Shown: positions 7,961 through 16,481 of the stretch, one piece after another
Layout: every line of letters starts with the position of its first letter
Numbering within the stretch: the first letter of the stretch is position 1
From: W0P28-013 sp963621145
GTDB lineage: Bacteria > Bacteroidota > Bacteroidia > Bacteroidales > Paludibacteraceae
Length of the DNA: 64,000 bases
Direction of reading: 5' to 3'
Assembly: GCA_963621145.1 (NCBI GenBank)
Contig: CAVFDI010000001.1
Span: 1-64,000, forward strand
Translations under genes and position numbers: made by a program
The notes under the pieces: generated by a model
What the model was told of the DNA's origin: nothing
The model's input: the letters and a program-made list of their open reading frames with translations, nothing else
The model's database searches: none

Positions 7961-8033
7961 AAGATTGAATGTTTTTTATTGATAATCTATTGAATTTTGA
8001 AATTAAATAATTGGAAATTAAGCAATTAGATAA

Positions 8034-10262
8034 TTATTTTCTATCCAGCGACCAGCGAAAACCGATGTAGGCTTTTGCGCCTGTGATTGGTCCCCACGCC
8101 ATGGAGGCATCGAAATCGGCACTATAAGGATCGTCGGCAGCGATAATCGGATTTTTTTGCTTGAAATTGGTCATATTTTCGGCACCGACATAGATGCTCC
8201 AAGTCTTGAAATAGTAGGTTACCTGCGCCATAAGTTGCGGATACCAGTCGAAACGCTCGCTCCACAGCGGATTTTCTTTGTCGGGATCGGGCATGCGACC
8301 GCCACCGTTGAACTGCGCCGTGAAGTCGAACTGCCACTTTTTCAAAGGCGTTTGATACGATGTGGTAATCAGCCCTTTGAAACGATTGGTGAGCGGTTTT
8401 TCGCGCAACTGCCCATTGATGGTCTGTTTCACATCGCTCTGACGATAGGCCAAAGTCATGGTCCAACCGCGCAAAATCTCCATCGAAGCCTCCACTTGAA
8501 AATTGCCAGCATACGACCGTCCGCCATGCAAATTGCTGAGCGTTACGGCGTGCGGATCGCTATCGAAATCGGCCACCACGCACTCGATGAAATGCGTGTA
8601 GTAGTAGTCGGCCGACAGTTGCAGTTCGCGACTAGCAATAGGAATGTAGAATGTGGTGCTGATTCCCGCATTCACAGCGCGTTCTTGGGCAAAATGTTCT
8701 TCGGCAAGAACGATTTTTCGGCTGCTAGCAAACAGCGCGGCATTATCAGTCAAGATGTTTGGCGAACGATAGCCAAGTCCCACCGAAGCGCGCAAATTCC
8801 ACCATTTCCACGGCGAATAGCGCACATTGAAACGCGGTGTGCAGAAAAATCCGTAGTAATTGCTCCAATCGCCACGCACGCCCACAAGCAACGACAGCTT
8901 TTCGTCGTATTTGAAATCGTATTCGGCAAAAATACCCGGTGTAAATTCGTCGCGTTTTTTGTTGTAGATGGAGTCTTGCAGACGATTTGTAGCGAGCAAT
9001 TCATCGTAGTGATCGTAGTTCAAACTCAATCCAGCAGTGAGTTTATGACGGCTCTCTTCATCGAAATAGGTCTGAAAAATAGCGTTCAAGTAGCCATTTC
9101 CTTGCGTGGCATCGTAGCGCGTGGCGCCATACAGGCTATTTTGCCGATGATAGGCTCCGCTTGCAATTATGCCAATGCTCGTGCCAAGTTCGTGATTGAA
9201 GACATAACCATTTTTCATGAATCCATCGACACGAACAGTCTGAATATCAATATCGTAGGGCGTTGCGTTGGGATTGGCTTTGCGCCATGCTTTGGTCTGC
9301 CCGCCTTGGCGATCGTCGTAAAGTCCGCGCACAAGCAGCTGCATGGTGTAATCGTCGTTTTTGTAGTACCAGCGATTCAGCAAATTGGCGCGATTTCCCT
9401 TTGGCATATCCAAAAATCCATCTTTATTTTGGTCGTGTTCCATGCTTTCGTTGCGATATTGCATCAGCACGCCAGTCGACAAGCGATCGTTTATGTCCCA
9501 GCCGCCAGTGGCGTTCAGTTCGGCGCAAAGTTCTGAATTGAGCATGGCGTTGATGGCTATTGGCGAGGCAAGTTGCGGTTTCAGAAATTCCACATTTATC
9601 TGTCCCGTGGTGGCTTCGTAGCCGTTCACTACCGACGCAGTGCCTTTCGACACCTGAATGCTCTCCATCCACGAGCCAGGAATGTATTCCATGCCATAAC
9701 TCGATGCTAAGCCGCGAATGCCCGGCGTATTTTCGGTGAGCATCTGCACATAATTACCCGAAAGTCCAAGCATTTTAATCTGTTTTGCGCCCGTTGCGGC
9801 ATCGCTATAAGCCACATCTACCGAAGCATTGGTTTCGAAACTCTCCGACAGATTGCAGCAGGCGGCTTTGCACAATTCTGCACCCGTAATGCGCTGCGTC
9901 TGCACCGCCGACACACGCGACGAAACCGTGCCAACAGCGCGCGCCGAAACTTCCACATCGTTCAGTTGCGTGCTTTCGTCTTCGAGCGTTACAAGCAGCG
10001 TTTCCGACGCATCAGAAACTGTTAGAATAGCTGTTTTGTAGCCAAGATAACTGATTTGAAGTTGATTGGTGGCATCGGTGGTTTCAATCTCGAAAAAACC
10101 ATCGACATCGGCCACTGTGCCAACGCCTGTGCCTTGCCAAACTATTTCGGCACCAACGAGCGGTTCACCCGCAGCGTCGCTCACCATGCCGCTAACGCTT
10201 TCGGCGGCAGCGGTTACAAAGGCAATGACTAAAAATAAAATTGTTGAAGTAATTTTTTTCAT
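8034..10262 (-). CDS. TonB-dependent outer membrane receptor
   Basis: 742 residues from ATG 10262 (MKKITSTILFLVIAF), which gives a proper signal peptide; the extended start is rejected. Order: signal peptide; carboxypeptidase-regulatory-like/CNA-B domain (SVSGMVSDAAGEPLVGAEIVW...); TonB plug (near residues 115-220, with VQMLTENTPGIRGLASSYGMEYIP); and a beta-barrel to the end. Pairing with the HMA protein downstream and the HYC_CC_PP protein upstream suggests metal or metallophore import. It is not a SusC-type receptor: length is about 740 and no SusD gene follows. An inverted repeat TGAACA-AA-TGTTCA (10284-10297) sits just upstream. Confidence 0.9.
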   Translation of the reverse strand: MKKITSTILFLVIAFVTAAAESVSGMVSDAAGEPLVGAEIVWQGTGVGTVADVDGFFEIETTDATNQLQISYLGYKTAILTVSDASETLLVTLEDESTQLNDVEVSARAVGTVSSRVSAVQTQRITGAELCKAACCNLSESFETNASVDVAYSDAATGAKQIKMLGLSGNYVQMLTENTPGIRGLASSYGMEYIPGSWMESIQVSKGTASVVNGYEATTGQINVEFLKPQLASPIAINAMLNSELCAELNATGGWDINDRLSTGVLMQYRNESMEHDQNKDGFLDMPKGNRANLLNRWYYKNDDYTMQLLVRGLYDDRQGGQTKAWRKANPNATPYDIDIQTVRVDGFMKNGYVFNHELGTSIGIIASGAYHRQNSLYGATRYDATQGNGYLNAIFQTYFDEESRHKLTAGLSLNYDHYDELLATNRLQDSIYNKKRDEFTPGIFAEYDFKYDEKLSLLVGVRGDWSNYYGFFCTPRFNVRYSPWKWWNLRASVGLGYRSPNILTDNAALFASSRKIVLAEEHFAQERAVNAGISTTFYIPIASRELQLSADYYYTHFIECVVADFDSDPHAVTLSNLHGGRSYAGNFQVEASMEILRGWTMTLAYRQSDVKQTINGQLREKPLTNRFKGLITTSYQTPLKKWQFDFTAQFNGGGRMPDPDKENPLWSERFDWYPQLMAQVTYYFKTWSIYVGAENMTNFKQKNPIIAADDPYSADFDASMAWGPITGAKAYIGFRWSLDRK

Positions 10263-10359
10263 TATGATTCTAATTTTTTCGGTTGAACAAATGTTCACTG
10301 CGCGCCCTGAAATAAAATCGGTTTCGGAGCGCGTTTTTGGTCGAAAAAATCAGAATTAA

Positions 10360-10811
10360 ATGAGCAGAGTGGCTATGCGCGAAAGCACAATGCGCCCTGT
10401 GCAGAGCAACGGCGGCGCGTGCGAAGTGAAGTTTTGTGCGCAATTTTCGTCAACAGTTGGCAGCAAGGTGGCATCAGCCAAAATGGTCGCACACCAAACC
10501 GTGGCAGGAGCCATGTCGATATGCTGGCAATCGAGCGTGCTGATGTCGGTAGCGAGGCGCTGCAGCGTGCAAGCGTTGTGCGCAGTGCTGAAACCATCGC
10601 CATGATGATGCTCGCAACAGTGCGCGCTGGCGTGTTCGTGGTGACTGTGATTGTGATGCACCTCGTCGCAACAGCCAGCGGCAGTGAACATGCGCATGCC
10701 GTGTTCGGCGCACGCCTCGCAACAATAGTGAGCCACATTAAATCCGCAACCCGCCACAAGGAAATACGACGCCAACGCAAGGCTAACAATATGTCGAACC
10801 AAATGCTTCAT
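10360..10811 (-). CDS. HYC_CC_PP family protein (Cys/His-rich, metal-linked)
   Basis: About 150 residues from ATG 10811 (MKHLVRHIV). An N-terminal hydrophobic segment is followed by the family-defining motifs: HYCC, GCCDE, a histidine-rich stretch (HHNHSHHEHASAHCCEHHH) and HAPPLLC near the end. The family is restricted to Bacteroidota as far as I know and usually lies next to TonB receptors and HMA or copper genes. Function is not established; the Cys/His content implies metal binding in the periplasm or outer membrane. The promoter box TAATTTTG (minus, 10827-10834) is 15 nt upstream, so it leads the three-gene unit. Confidence 0.75.
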
Positions 10812-10826
10812 CGCAGAAAAACACCG

Positions 10827-10834
10827 CAAAATTA
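10827..10834 (-). promoter_or_regulatory. -7 promoter box for metal operon
   Basis: Minus-strand TAATTTTG, 15 nt before the ATG at 10811; the leader would be under 15 nt. Confidence 0.55.
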
Positions 10835-10887
10835 GTGCAAAATTCAAAAAAGTGAACCGAAATCGCTCATTTTTTACAAAAAATACC

Positions 10888-10895
10888 TATTTTTG
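10888..10895 (+). promoter_or_regulatory. -7 promoter box for DUF3298 lipoprotein-rsmG
   Basis: TATTTTTG, perfect TAnnTTTG match, 41 nt before the ATG at 10937 and divergent from the metal operon promoter 54 bp away. Confidence 0.55.
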
Positions 10896-10936
10896 TAGTC
10901 TGATTTAGAAAAAAATTCACCCAAAAATACCAACAA

Positions 10937-11752
10937 ATGGCTATGAAAACTAATCGATTTCAAACGGGTTTTGTGCTGATTATCAGCGCATTGTTGCTTG
11001 CAGCGTGCGGCAGCGAAAAAAGCGAAAGCATCAGTTTTACAAAACTGACCGCCAGCAAGCAAATAAATTGCCAAGGCGACACTGTGAAATGTTTCGATGT
11101 GGACTACAACGTGGAACTGCCATCGCTGACACTGAATGATGAGGCAGAGGAGTTGATTCGCGCCACACTCGTAACCGATATTTTCGGCGAAAAATATGTG
11201 AATCTGCCCAACAGCGACCTGCTCGATGCCTACATCACCGACTGCGAGAGCGAATTCAACATGATGTCGACCGACCTCGACGAATTTGCCAGCACCAATT
11301 TCTACGAAGAGAGAATTGAAGCCGTGCAGACGCTGCAAGACACTGAACATCAACTGCTTAGCTACGAGATGACACGCTACACATACACAGGCGGCGCACA
11401 CGGCGTTGGAAGCACCATCTGCTGGATTTTCGACCTCGAAAATGGCAATCAGCTAACCGAGGACGACATTTTTACCGCTGATGCCACCGACCAACTCATT
11501 GCGCTGCTGAACAATGCGCTGAAGGCTTATGTGGCAAAAAATAACCTCGCTTTGAGCGATTTCTTCACCGACCAAATTGCGCCAAACGGCAACTTTTCAA
11601 TCACCGACGAAGGCATTTGCTATCTGTTCAACCCCTACGACATTGCACCGTATGCCATGGGCGAAACTCGCCTGCTGATCGGCAAAGAACAATTGCGCCC
11701 AATATTACGCGACGAAACACCAGTTTACCAATTCTATTTTGGCGAAAAATGA
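10937..11752 (+). CDS. DUF3298/PdaC-type lipoprotein
   Basis: 271 residues; ATG 10937, with an alternative ATG at 10943. The lipoprotein signal ends LLAACGSEK (Cys24), so it is acylated and probably faces the periplasm or surface. The C-terminal half has the DUF3298/RsiV signature: YTYTGGAHG followed by DLENGNQLTEDDIF, with an upstream DUF4163-like (PdaC) region. The family occurs at the C-terminus of the anti-sigma factor RsiV and in deacetylases; the function of the stand-alone lipoprotein is unknown. It overlaps rsmG by 4 nt (ATGA). Confidence 0.8.
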   Translation: MAMKTNRFQTGFVLIISALLLAACGSEKSESISFTKLTASKQINCQGDTVKCFDVDYNVELPSLTLNDEAEELIRATLVTDIFGEKYVNLPNSDLLDAYITDCESEFNMMSTDLDEFASTNFYEERIEAVQTLQDTEHQLLSYEMTRYTYTGGAHGVGSTICWIFDLENGNQLTEDDIFTADATDQLIALLNNALKAYVAKNNLALSDFFTDQIAPNGNFSITDEGICYLFNPYDIAPYAMGETRLLIGKEQLRPILRDETPVYQFYFGEK

Positions 11753-12372
11753 ACCTAATCGAGCAATATTTTCCGAATCTTACCGACGAGCAGAAACGGC
11801 AATTTGAGGCGTTGTATCCACTCTACACCGATTGGAATGCCAAGATAAATGTAATCTCGCGCAAAGACATCGAGAACTTGTACGAACACCACGTGCTGCA
11901 CTCGTTGGCCATTGCGCATGTACTGAATTTTGCCGCAGGCTCAAAAATTGTCGATGTTGGCACAGGCGGCGGATTCCCTGGCATTCCGTTGGCCATCATG
12001 TTTCCAGAAGTAAAATTTCATTTAGTCGATTCGGTGGGCAAAAAAGTGCGCGTTGCAAGCGAAGTGGCGCAGGCTATCGGCCTCAAAAACTGCACCTTTG
12101 CCCACATGCGCATGGAGGACGACAAAGAAAAGTACGATTTCGTGGTCTCGCGTGCCGTGATGCCACTTGGCGATTTGGTGCGATTGGTACGCAAAAACAT
12201 CAGCCACGAACAGCACAACGGTCTGCCAAACGGCCTCATTTGCCTGAAAGGCGGCGAACTTGATCGCGAAATTTTTGCATTCCGCCACGTTGCCACCACC
12301 TACGAAGTAAGCGAATGGTTCGCCGAACCCTATTTCGAAACCAAAAAAGTGGTCTATTTGCCGCTGCACTAA
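11749..12372 (+). CDS. rsmG: 16S rRNA (guanine527-N7)-methyltransferase RsmG
   Basis: 207 residues from ATG 11749, coupled by ATGA overlap to the preceding gene. SAM-dependent methylation of G527 in 16S rRNA. Visible motifs: the SAM-binding loop KIVDVGTGGGFPGIPLAI (about residues 66-83), an acidic second strand FHLVDSVGKK, and VVSRAVMPL for the VxSRA block typical of RsmG/GidB. Full length. Downstream it runs into the second DUF3990 module after only 32 nt, with no promoter visible between. Confidence 0.95.
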   Translation: MNLIEQYFPNLTDEQKRQFEALYPLYTDWNAKINVISRKDIENLYEHHVLHSLAIAHVLNFAAGSKIVDVGTGGGFPGIPLAIMFPEVKFHLVDSVGKKVRVASEVAQAIGLKNCTFAHMRMEDDKEKYDFVVSRAVMPLGDLVRLVRKNISHEQHNGLPNGLICLKGGELDREIFAFRHVATTYEVSEWFAEPYFETKKVVYLPLH

Positions 12373-12404
12373 GCGGTTTGAAAGTTGAAAAAAATTTCGG
12401 TAAA

Positions 12405-13052
12405 ATGGGAAAAATCACTCTATATCACGGCACAACCGACAAAAATGTAGTTCCTACTTTCGGTCTTGGCAACGAAAAACACGATTATGGAAAAGGTTTT
12501 TATCTTACTGAAAATCAAGAACTTGCAAAAGAATGGGCCGTTTGCCGACCAAATCAAAAAAATGGTTGGTTACACAAATACGAACTCGATACCGATACTC
12601 TCAACATCATCGATTTTGAACAACTCGATGTACTTTGTTGGCTTGCGGAACTAATGAAACACCGCGATGCTGACGATACAAAGCGCTACCGCATTCTTTC
12701 GGCAAAATTTATCGAAAAATATGGCACAGATACAAGCAACTACGATGTGATAAAAGGTTGGCGCGCAAATGCTTCGTATTTTTTCATTGCAAAGGAATTT
12801 GTTCGCGACAATGTTGATATCGATATTCTCGAAAAACTACTCTCGTTAGGCAATTTAGGCATTCAATACTGCATAAAAACCGAAAAAGCATATAGTTGCT
12901 TAAAAGAGATTCCAAACTCCATTCAGCCAGTAAATTACACCGAATTCAACGAAAAATATAACCAACGCGATATCGAAGCACGAAAAAATATGTGCACACT
13001 TGTCAATTCCGACGAAAACCGAGTTGAAAAAGTATTCAGCACACTACTCTAA
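12405..13052 (+). CDS. DUF3990 protein, second predicted ADP-ribosyltransferase-fold copy
   Basis: 215 residues from ATG 12405 (MGKITLYHGTTDKN); the longer in-frame start inside rsmG is rejected. It shares with the protein at 5975 the blocks LYHGT, DYGKGFYLTE and a C-terminal TEKAYSCLKE, positioned like an H-Y-E active site. It has about 55 extra residues, partly in the middle (helical, WLAELMKHRDADDTKR) and partly as a C-terminal extension. Likely NAD-dependent modifier or toxin; target unknown. The partner gene begins 11 nt downstream. No promoter is visible between rsmG and this gene, so transcription may come from the 10888 promoter. Confidence 0.7.
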   Translation: MGKITLYHGTTDKNVVPTFGLGNEKHDYGKGFYLTENQELAKEWAVCRPNQKNGWLHKYELDTDTLNIIDFEQLDVLCWLAELMKHRDADDTKRYRILSAKFIEKYGTDTSNYDVIKGWRANASYFFIAKEFVRDNVDIDILEKLLSLGNLGIQYCIKTEKAYSCLKEIPNSIQPVNYTEFNEKYNQRDIEARKNMCTLVNSDENRVEKVFSTLL

Positions 13053-13063
13053 ACTCCAAATTT

Positions 13064-13477
13064 ATGGTAGCATATCCCGAAGAATATCTTAGCGATGTGG
13101 TCGAAAATCAGGGAAAACTCTTCGATTTCGTAGCGGCAACATATCCCGATTGCGATACCGAAGATTTCATCGTTCGCTACATGACGAGCAGCACACGCCA
13201 AGCCATCGACCAAGGTAAAGCCTATGTGAACACAATGGACTACAAAACTTTGTGGAATTATTTTTCTGCAAACGATAATTTTTGCCAGAAAAAAGGCGTT
13301 GCCATCGAAGGATTTTTGCCAGAATGGATTGGCGAATTTTATGCTTATTATCAATGGTTTTACAATGTTCCAAGTAGCGAAATTGTGAAAAAAATCACCA
13401 TTGATTTTCTAAAAAAAGCATACCCTGGTCTGCACGATCTCGACCTCGAATTGGCAGTTAAAAAAGTTGGAAAATAG
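13064..13477 (+). CDS. Conserved partner of DUF3990 protein
   Basis: 137 residues. Largely helical with conserved-looking blocks EEYLSDVVENQGKLFDFV, DFIVRYMTSSTRQAIDQG, and EWIGEFYAYYQWFYNVPSSEIV. I recall near-identical small proteins in Firmicutes and Bacteroidota encoded directly after DUF3990 genes, but I do not know a family name or function. No catalytic motif stands out. By position it is the candidate immunity/antitoxin protein or a substrate adaptor. The MBL gene follows after 4 nt. Confidence 0.65.
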   Translation: MVAYPEEYLSDVVENQGKLFDFVAATYPDCDTEDFIVRYMTSSTRQAIDQGKAYVNTMDYKTLWNYFSANDNFCQKKGVAIEGFLPEWIGEFYAYYQWFYNVPSSEIVKKITIDFLKKAYPGLHDLDLELAVKKVGK

Positions 13478-13481
13478 AACC

Positions 13482-14108
13482 ATGGAAATCAAATTCTTCC
13501 AAGTTAATCCCGTGTACGAAAACACATACGTGCTACACGACGACTCGCAGCGCGCCATTGTGATTGACTGCGGCTGCCTAACAGACAAAGAAAACGAATG
13601 CTTTCAACAATACATTGCCGCCAAAAATCTAACCATCGAACGGGTGCTGAACACGCATCTGCACTTCGACCACGCCATGGGCAACCACATGCTGGCGCAA
13701 ACCTACGGCATTCTGCCCGAGGCGCACAAAGACGATGAATTTCTGGGCGATCACATCGTGGAATTGGCTGCCTATTTCGGCATTTACGAGAATGTGCAGC
13801 CACAACCGCTCGGCGGTTATTTGAACGATGGCGACATTATTTCGGTTGGAAAAATGGAACTGCATGTGCTACACACACCAGGACATTCGCAAGGTAGCGT
13901 CTGTTTCTACGAGCCAAACGAAAAAGTGCTTTTTTCGGGCGATACACTCTTCCGCAACGGCATGGGGCGCACCGATTTGCAAGGCGGCAACTACCAAGCA
14001 CTGATCAACAGCATCACGCAAAAACTGCTGCCACTGCCCGACGACACAGCCGTTTATTGCGGGCATGGACTACCAACAACCATTGGACTAGAACGAAAAA
14101 ATTTTTAA
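13482..14108 (+). CDS. MBL-fold metallo-hydrolase (glyoxalase II-like)
   Basis: 208 residues from ATG 13482 (MEIKFFQVNPVYENTYVL), the canonical start of this subfamily. Zinc-binding motif THLHFDHAMGN (HxHxDH) near residue 59, then HTPGHSQGSVCF near 130, FSGDTLFRNGMGRTD near 150 and a final CGHG. These supply the two-metal site of glyoxalase II/YcbL-type hydrolases, which cleave thioesters such as S-lactoylglutathione or related substrates. Substrate uncertain. Probably co-transcribed with the DUF3990 module upstream; the next gene starts 10 nt after its stop. Confidence 0.88.
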   Translation: MEIKFFQVNPVYENTYVLHDDSQRAIVIDCGCLTDKENECFQQYIAAKNLTIERVLNTHLHFDHAMGNHMLAQTYGILPEAHKDDEFLGDHIVELAAYFGIYENVQPQPLGGYLNDGDIISVGKMELHVLHTPGHSQGSVCFYEPNEKVLFSGDTLFRNGMGRTDLQGGNYQALINSITQKLLPLPDDTAVYCGHGLPTTIGLERKNF

Positions 14109-14118
14109 TCAGAAATTT

Positions 14119-14637
14119 ATGGCTTTAATCAAAAAAGTACGCGGTTTTGAGCCGCAAATCGGAAAAGATTGTTTTTTGGCCGATAACGCCACAATCATTG
14201 GCGACACGGTGATGGGCGACGGCTGCAGCATTTGGTTTGGCGCAGTGTTGCGTGGCGATGTCAACTCCATTCGCATTGGCAACCATGTGAACATTCAAGA
14301 TGGCGCAGTACTGCACACGCTCTACGAAAAATCGCAAATCCACATTGGCGATTATGTATCAGTTGGACACAATGTTACCATTCACGGTGCTACGGTTCAC
14401 GACTATGCACTTGTTGGCATGGGCTCTACCCTACTCGATGGCGCCGAAGTGGGCGAAGGAGCCATAGTGGCGGCTGGCGCATTGGTGCTGAAAAACACCG
14501 TGATTCCACCCTACACCATTTGGGCTGGCGTGCCTGCCAAACAAGTAAAAGCCGTTTCGCCCGAACAATCGAAAGAGATAAACCAGAAAATTGCACACAA
14601 CTACGCCATGTACGCCAGTTGGTACAAAGAGGAATAG
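14119..14637 (+). CDS. Gamma-carbonic anhydrase family protein
   Basis: 172 residues with left-handed beta-helix hexapeptide repeats from about residue 15 to 135 (ADNATIIGDTVMGDGCSIWFGAVLRGD, then IGNHVNIQDGAVLH). Metal-ligand histidines are seen in SVGHNVTIHGATVHDY and in the VLHTLYE segment. Matches the YrdA/PaaY/CaiE-type gamma-CA family; CO2 hydration is possible but many members show no activity. Follows the MBL gene closely, so probably the last gene of that unit. Confidence 0.88.
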   Translation: MALIKKVRGFEPQIGKDCFLADNATIIGDTVMGDGCSIWFGAVLRGDVNSIRIGNHVNIQDGAVLHTLYEKSQIHIGDYVSVGHNVTIHGATVHDYALVGMGSTLLDGAEVGEGAIVAAGALVLKNTVIPPYTIWAGVPAKQVKAVSPEQSKEINQKIAHNYAMYASWYKEE

Positions 14638-14780
14638 TAAATCTCGATCTAAAAGAGCAGAAACCATGAGACTTTTAGATAACTACTCATGGGCATTGGG
14701 AACTTGCTGACGATAATTTCCACTCCGTTTTCTTGCAACTACCAATGATTGAATACCTCTACGCACACGATTAGACACTA

Positions 14781-14817
14781 AAAAAGGCCGATATCCACAC
14801 GGAAATCAGCCTTTTTC
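14781..14817. terminator. Intrinsic terminator between convergent genes
   Basis: AAAAAGGC-type left arm (14781-14788) pairs with GCCTTTTT (14809-14816); A-rich on the left and T-rich on the right, so it can serve both the + strand gamma-CA unit and the - strand DUF4301 gene. The stem has mismatches in its middle. Confidence 0.55.
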
Positions 14818-14832
14818 TTTGTGTTCTCAGCC

Positions 14833-16335
14833 TTACTGATGCTGCGTACGCAAAAGGTCGTTCACAGTCTTCACAGGATTAAAAGTCTCTATCGGAACTT
14901 CCACAAAAATAGTGTTCCAATCGCTCATAGCGCCATTCCAAAGCCCGGGCAACTCCAATGCTTTCAACTCGCGACCATCTTTCGATTTCGACGAAATAAA
15001 GCAGGTATTTTTGTCCACATAACGCGGCAAGTCGAACTTTTCGCCCTTGTAATTTTTTATGCCGCACACCAAGTCAACAGGATTGAAGTGCGTTGCCTCC
15101 GCCATCATGGCCTTGTCGGCTATCTGCGAACTTTCGAGAATTTGTGGCGAAATGGTACCATCGGCATTCACCGTGAGGAACGGACCACCGCCCGGCTCGC
15201 CTTCGTTTTTCACCATGCCGCACACACGCATCGGACGATTCAGTTTTCGGCGCAAATAATCAATCAACTCTGCCCTACTCAACTGCTGCTGATTTGGATT
15301 CTGATTGTTCAACCGAGCAGTGCAAAATTGCGCTATCACTGCAAGTTTAGCATCGCTAATTTTGTCATTTTCTAACTCTTCGAGATAGGCAAACGACTGC
15401 CGCTGCAACGAAACCAACAAACCAGCAATTATCTTTTTGTAATCGACTGTAGGCTGTTTCAACTTGTCTGGCACCACATTGTCGATATTTTTAATAAAAA
15501 CTATATCGCCATCGATGTCGTTCAAGTTTTCGATGAGTGCGCCGTGACCGCCCGGACGGAACAAAATGCTGCCATCTTTCAGGCGGAAAGGTCTGTTTTC
15601 GGCATCGGCAGCAATGGTATCGGTCGAGGGTTTCTGCTCCGAAAAAGTTACCTCGAATTTTATTCCAAAACGCTTTTCATATTCGGGCAACGATGCGCGC
15701 AAATGCTGCTCAAACAGCGCGCGATGCTCGGCCGAAACGGTGTAGTGAATGCACGCACGCCCTTCGACTGTGGCATAGAGCGCACCCTCAACCAAATGCT
15801 CCAAAAATGGCGTGCGCACCTCGTTCGGATAGCGATGAAATTTGAGCAAACCTTTTGGCAATGCACCATAATTCATGCCTTTCGGCTCGAGAAGTATCGA
15901 CACCACATCTTTGTAACGATGTTCTGCTACCAATTCAGCAGCAGTGCGACCCTCGTTTTTTAAACAGGCGGCATTCAATTCGCCGATAAAGGCAAAATTC
16001 TTCAAATTTGCGAAAAATTCCTTTTCAAAATCGGTCTGGGGCTCGTCGTGATCGCCATTCAAAAACTCAAACAGATTTTTAAACATGCGACTAGCAGCAC
16101 CCGAAGCCGGAACAAACTTAACCACACGCCCCGAGCCAGCCAAATAGCCATTCCACGCCTCGATGGCAGCCGCAGCCTCATCCTGCGAAAGGCGCAAAAG
16201 CCCATTACCAACGGCCGCAGCCTGCTTTATCTGCAAATAGGGAAATCCGTCGACAAAACTTGCCAACTGACGCTCGGCCTGCTCAGGCGTAATGCCTTTA
16301 GCCTGCAACTGCTCTAAATCTTTTTCGGTAAACAT
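14833..16335 (-). CDS. DUF4301 family protein
   Basis: 500 residues, usual length for this Bacteroidota family. N-terminal helical region (MFTEKDLEQLQAKGITPEQAERQL), then VKFVPASGAASRMFK near residue 90, reminiscent of the nucleotide-binding loop of sugar-nucleotide transferases, and FRPGGHGALIENLNDID in the middle, again like a nucleotidyltransferase. No activity is known to me. Stand-alone gene with its own promoter box (TACTTTTG, minus, 16362-16369). Confidence 0.85.
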   Translation of the reverse strand: MFTEKDLEQLQAKGITPEQAERQLASFVDGFPYLQIKQAAAVGNGLLRLSQDEAAAAIEAWNGYLAGSGRVVKFVPASGAASRMFKNLFEFLNGDHDEPQTDFEKEFFANLKNFAFIGELNAACLKNEGRTAAELVAEHRYKDVVSILLEPKGMNYGALPKGLLKFHRYPNEVRTPFLEHLVEGALYATVEGRACIHYTVSAEHRALFEQHLRASLPEYEKRFGIKFEVTFSEQKPSTDTIAADAENRPFRLKDGSILFRPGGHGALIENLNDIDGDIVFIKNIDNVVPDKLKQPTVDYKKIIAGLLVSLQRQSFAYLEELENDKISDAKLAVIAQFCTARLNNQNPNQQQLSRAELIDYLRRKLNRPMRVCGMVKNEGEPGGGPFLTVNADGTISPQILESSQIADKAMMAEATHFNPVDLVCGIKNYKGEKFDLPRYVDKNTCFISSKSKDGRELKALELPGLWNGAMSDWNTIFVEVPIETFNPVKTVNDLLRTQHQ

Positions 16336-16361
16336 ATAAATTTTAGATTATCGCTGAACTC

Positions 16362-16369
16362 CAAAAGTA
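16362..16369 (-). promoter_or_regulatory. -7 promoter box for DUF4301 gene
   Basis: Minus-strand TACTTTTG, perfect TAnnTTTG match, 27 nt before the ATG at 16335. Confidence 0.55.
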
Positions 16370-16481
16370 CAACTTTTTTTCAAACTGAACAAAAGTAAAA
16401 AATATGTTTTATGGCATAATTTATCCGCACCAGCTCGTCTTTTGTCCTTTTTCTTTTGTCTTTATTCTTTACTCTTTACTC

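Noticed and set aside
8157..9536. 459-residue plus-strand frame opposite the TonB receptor
   Set aside because: Antisense shadow with no family resemblance.
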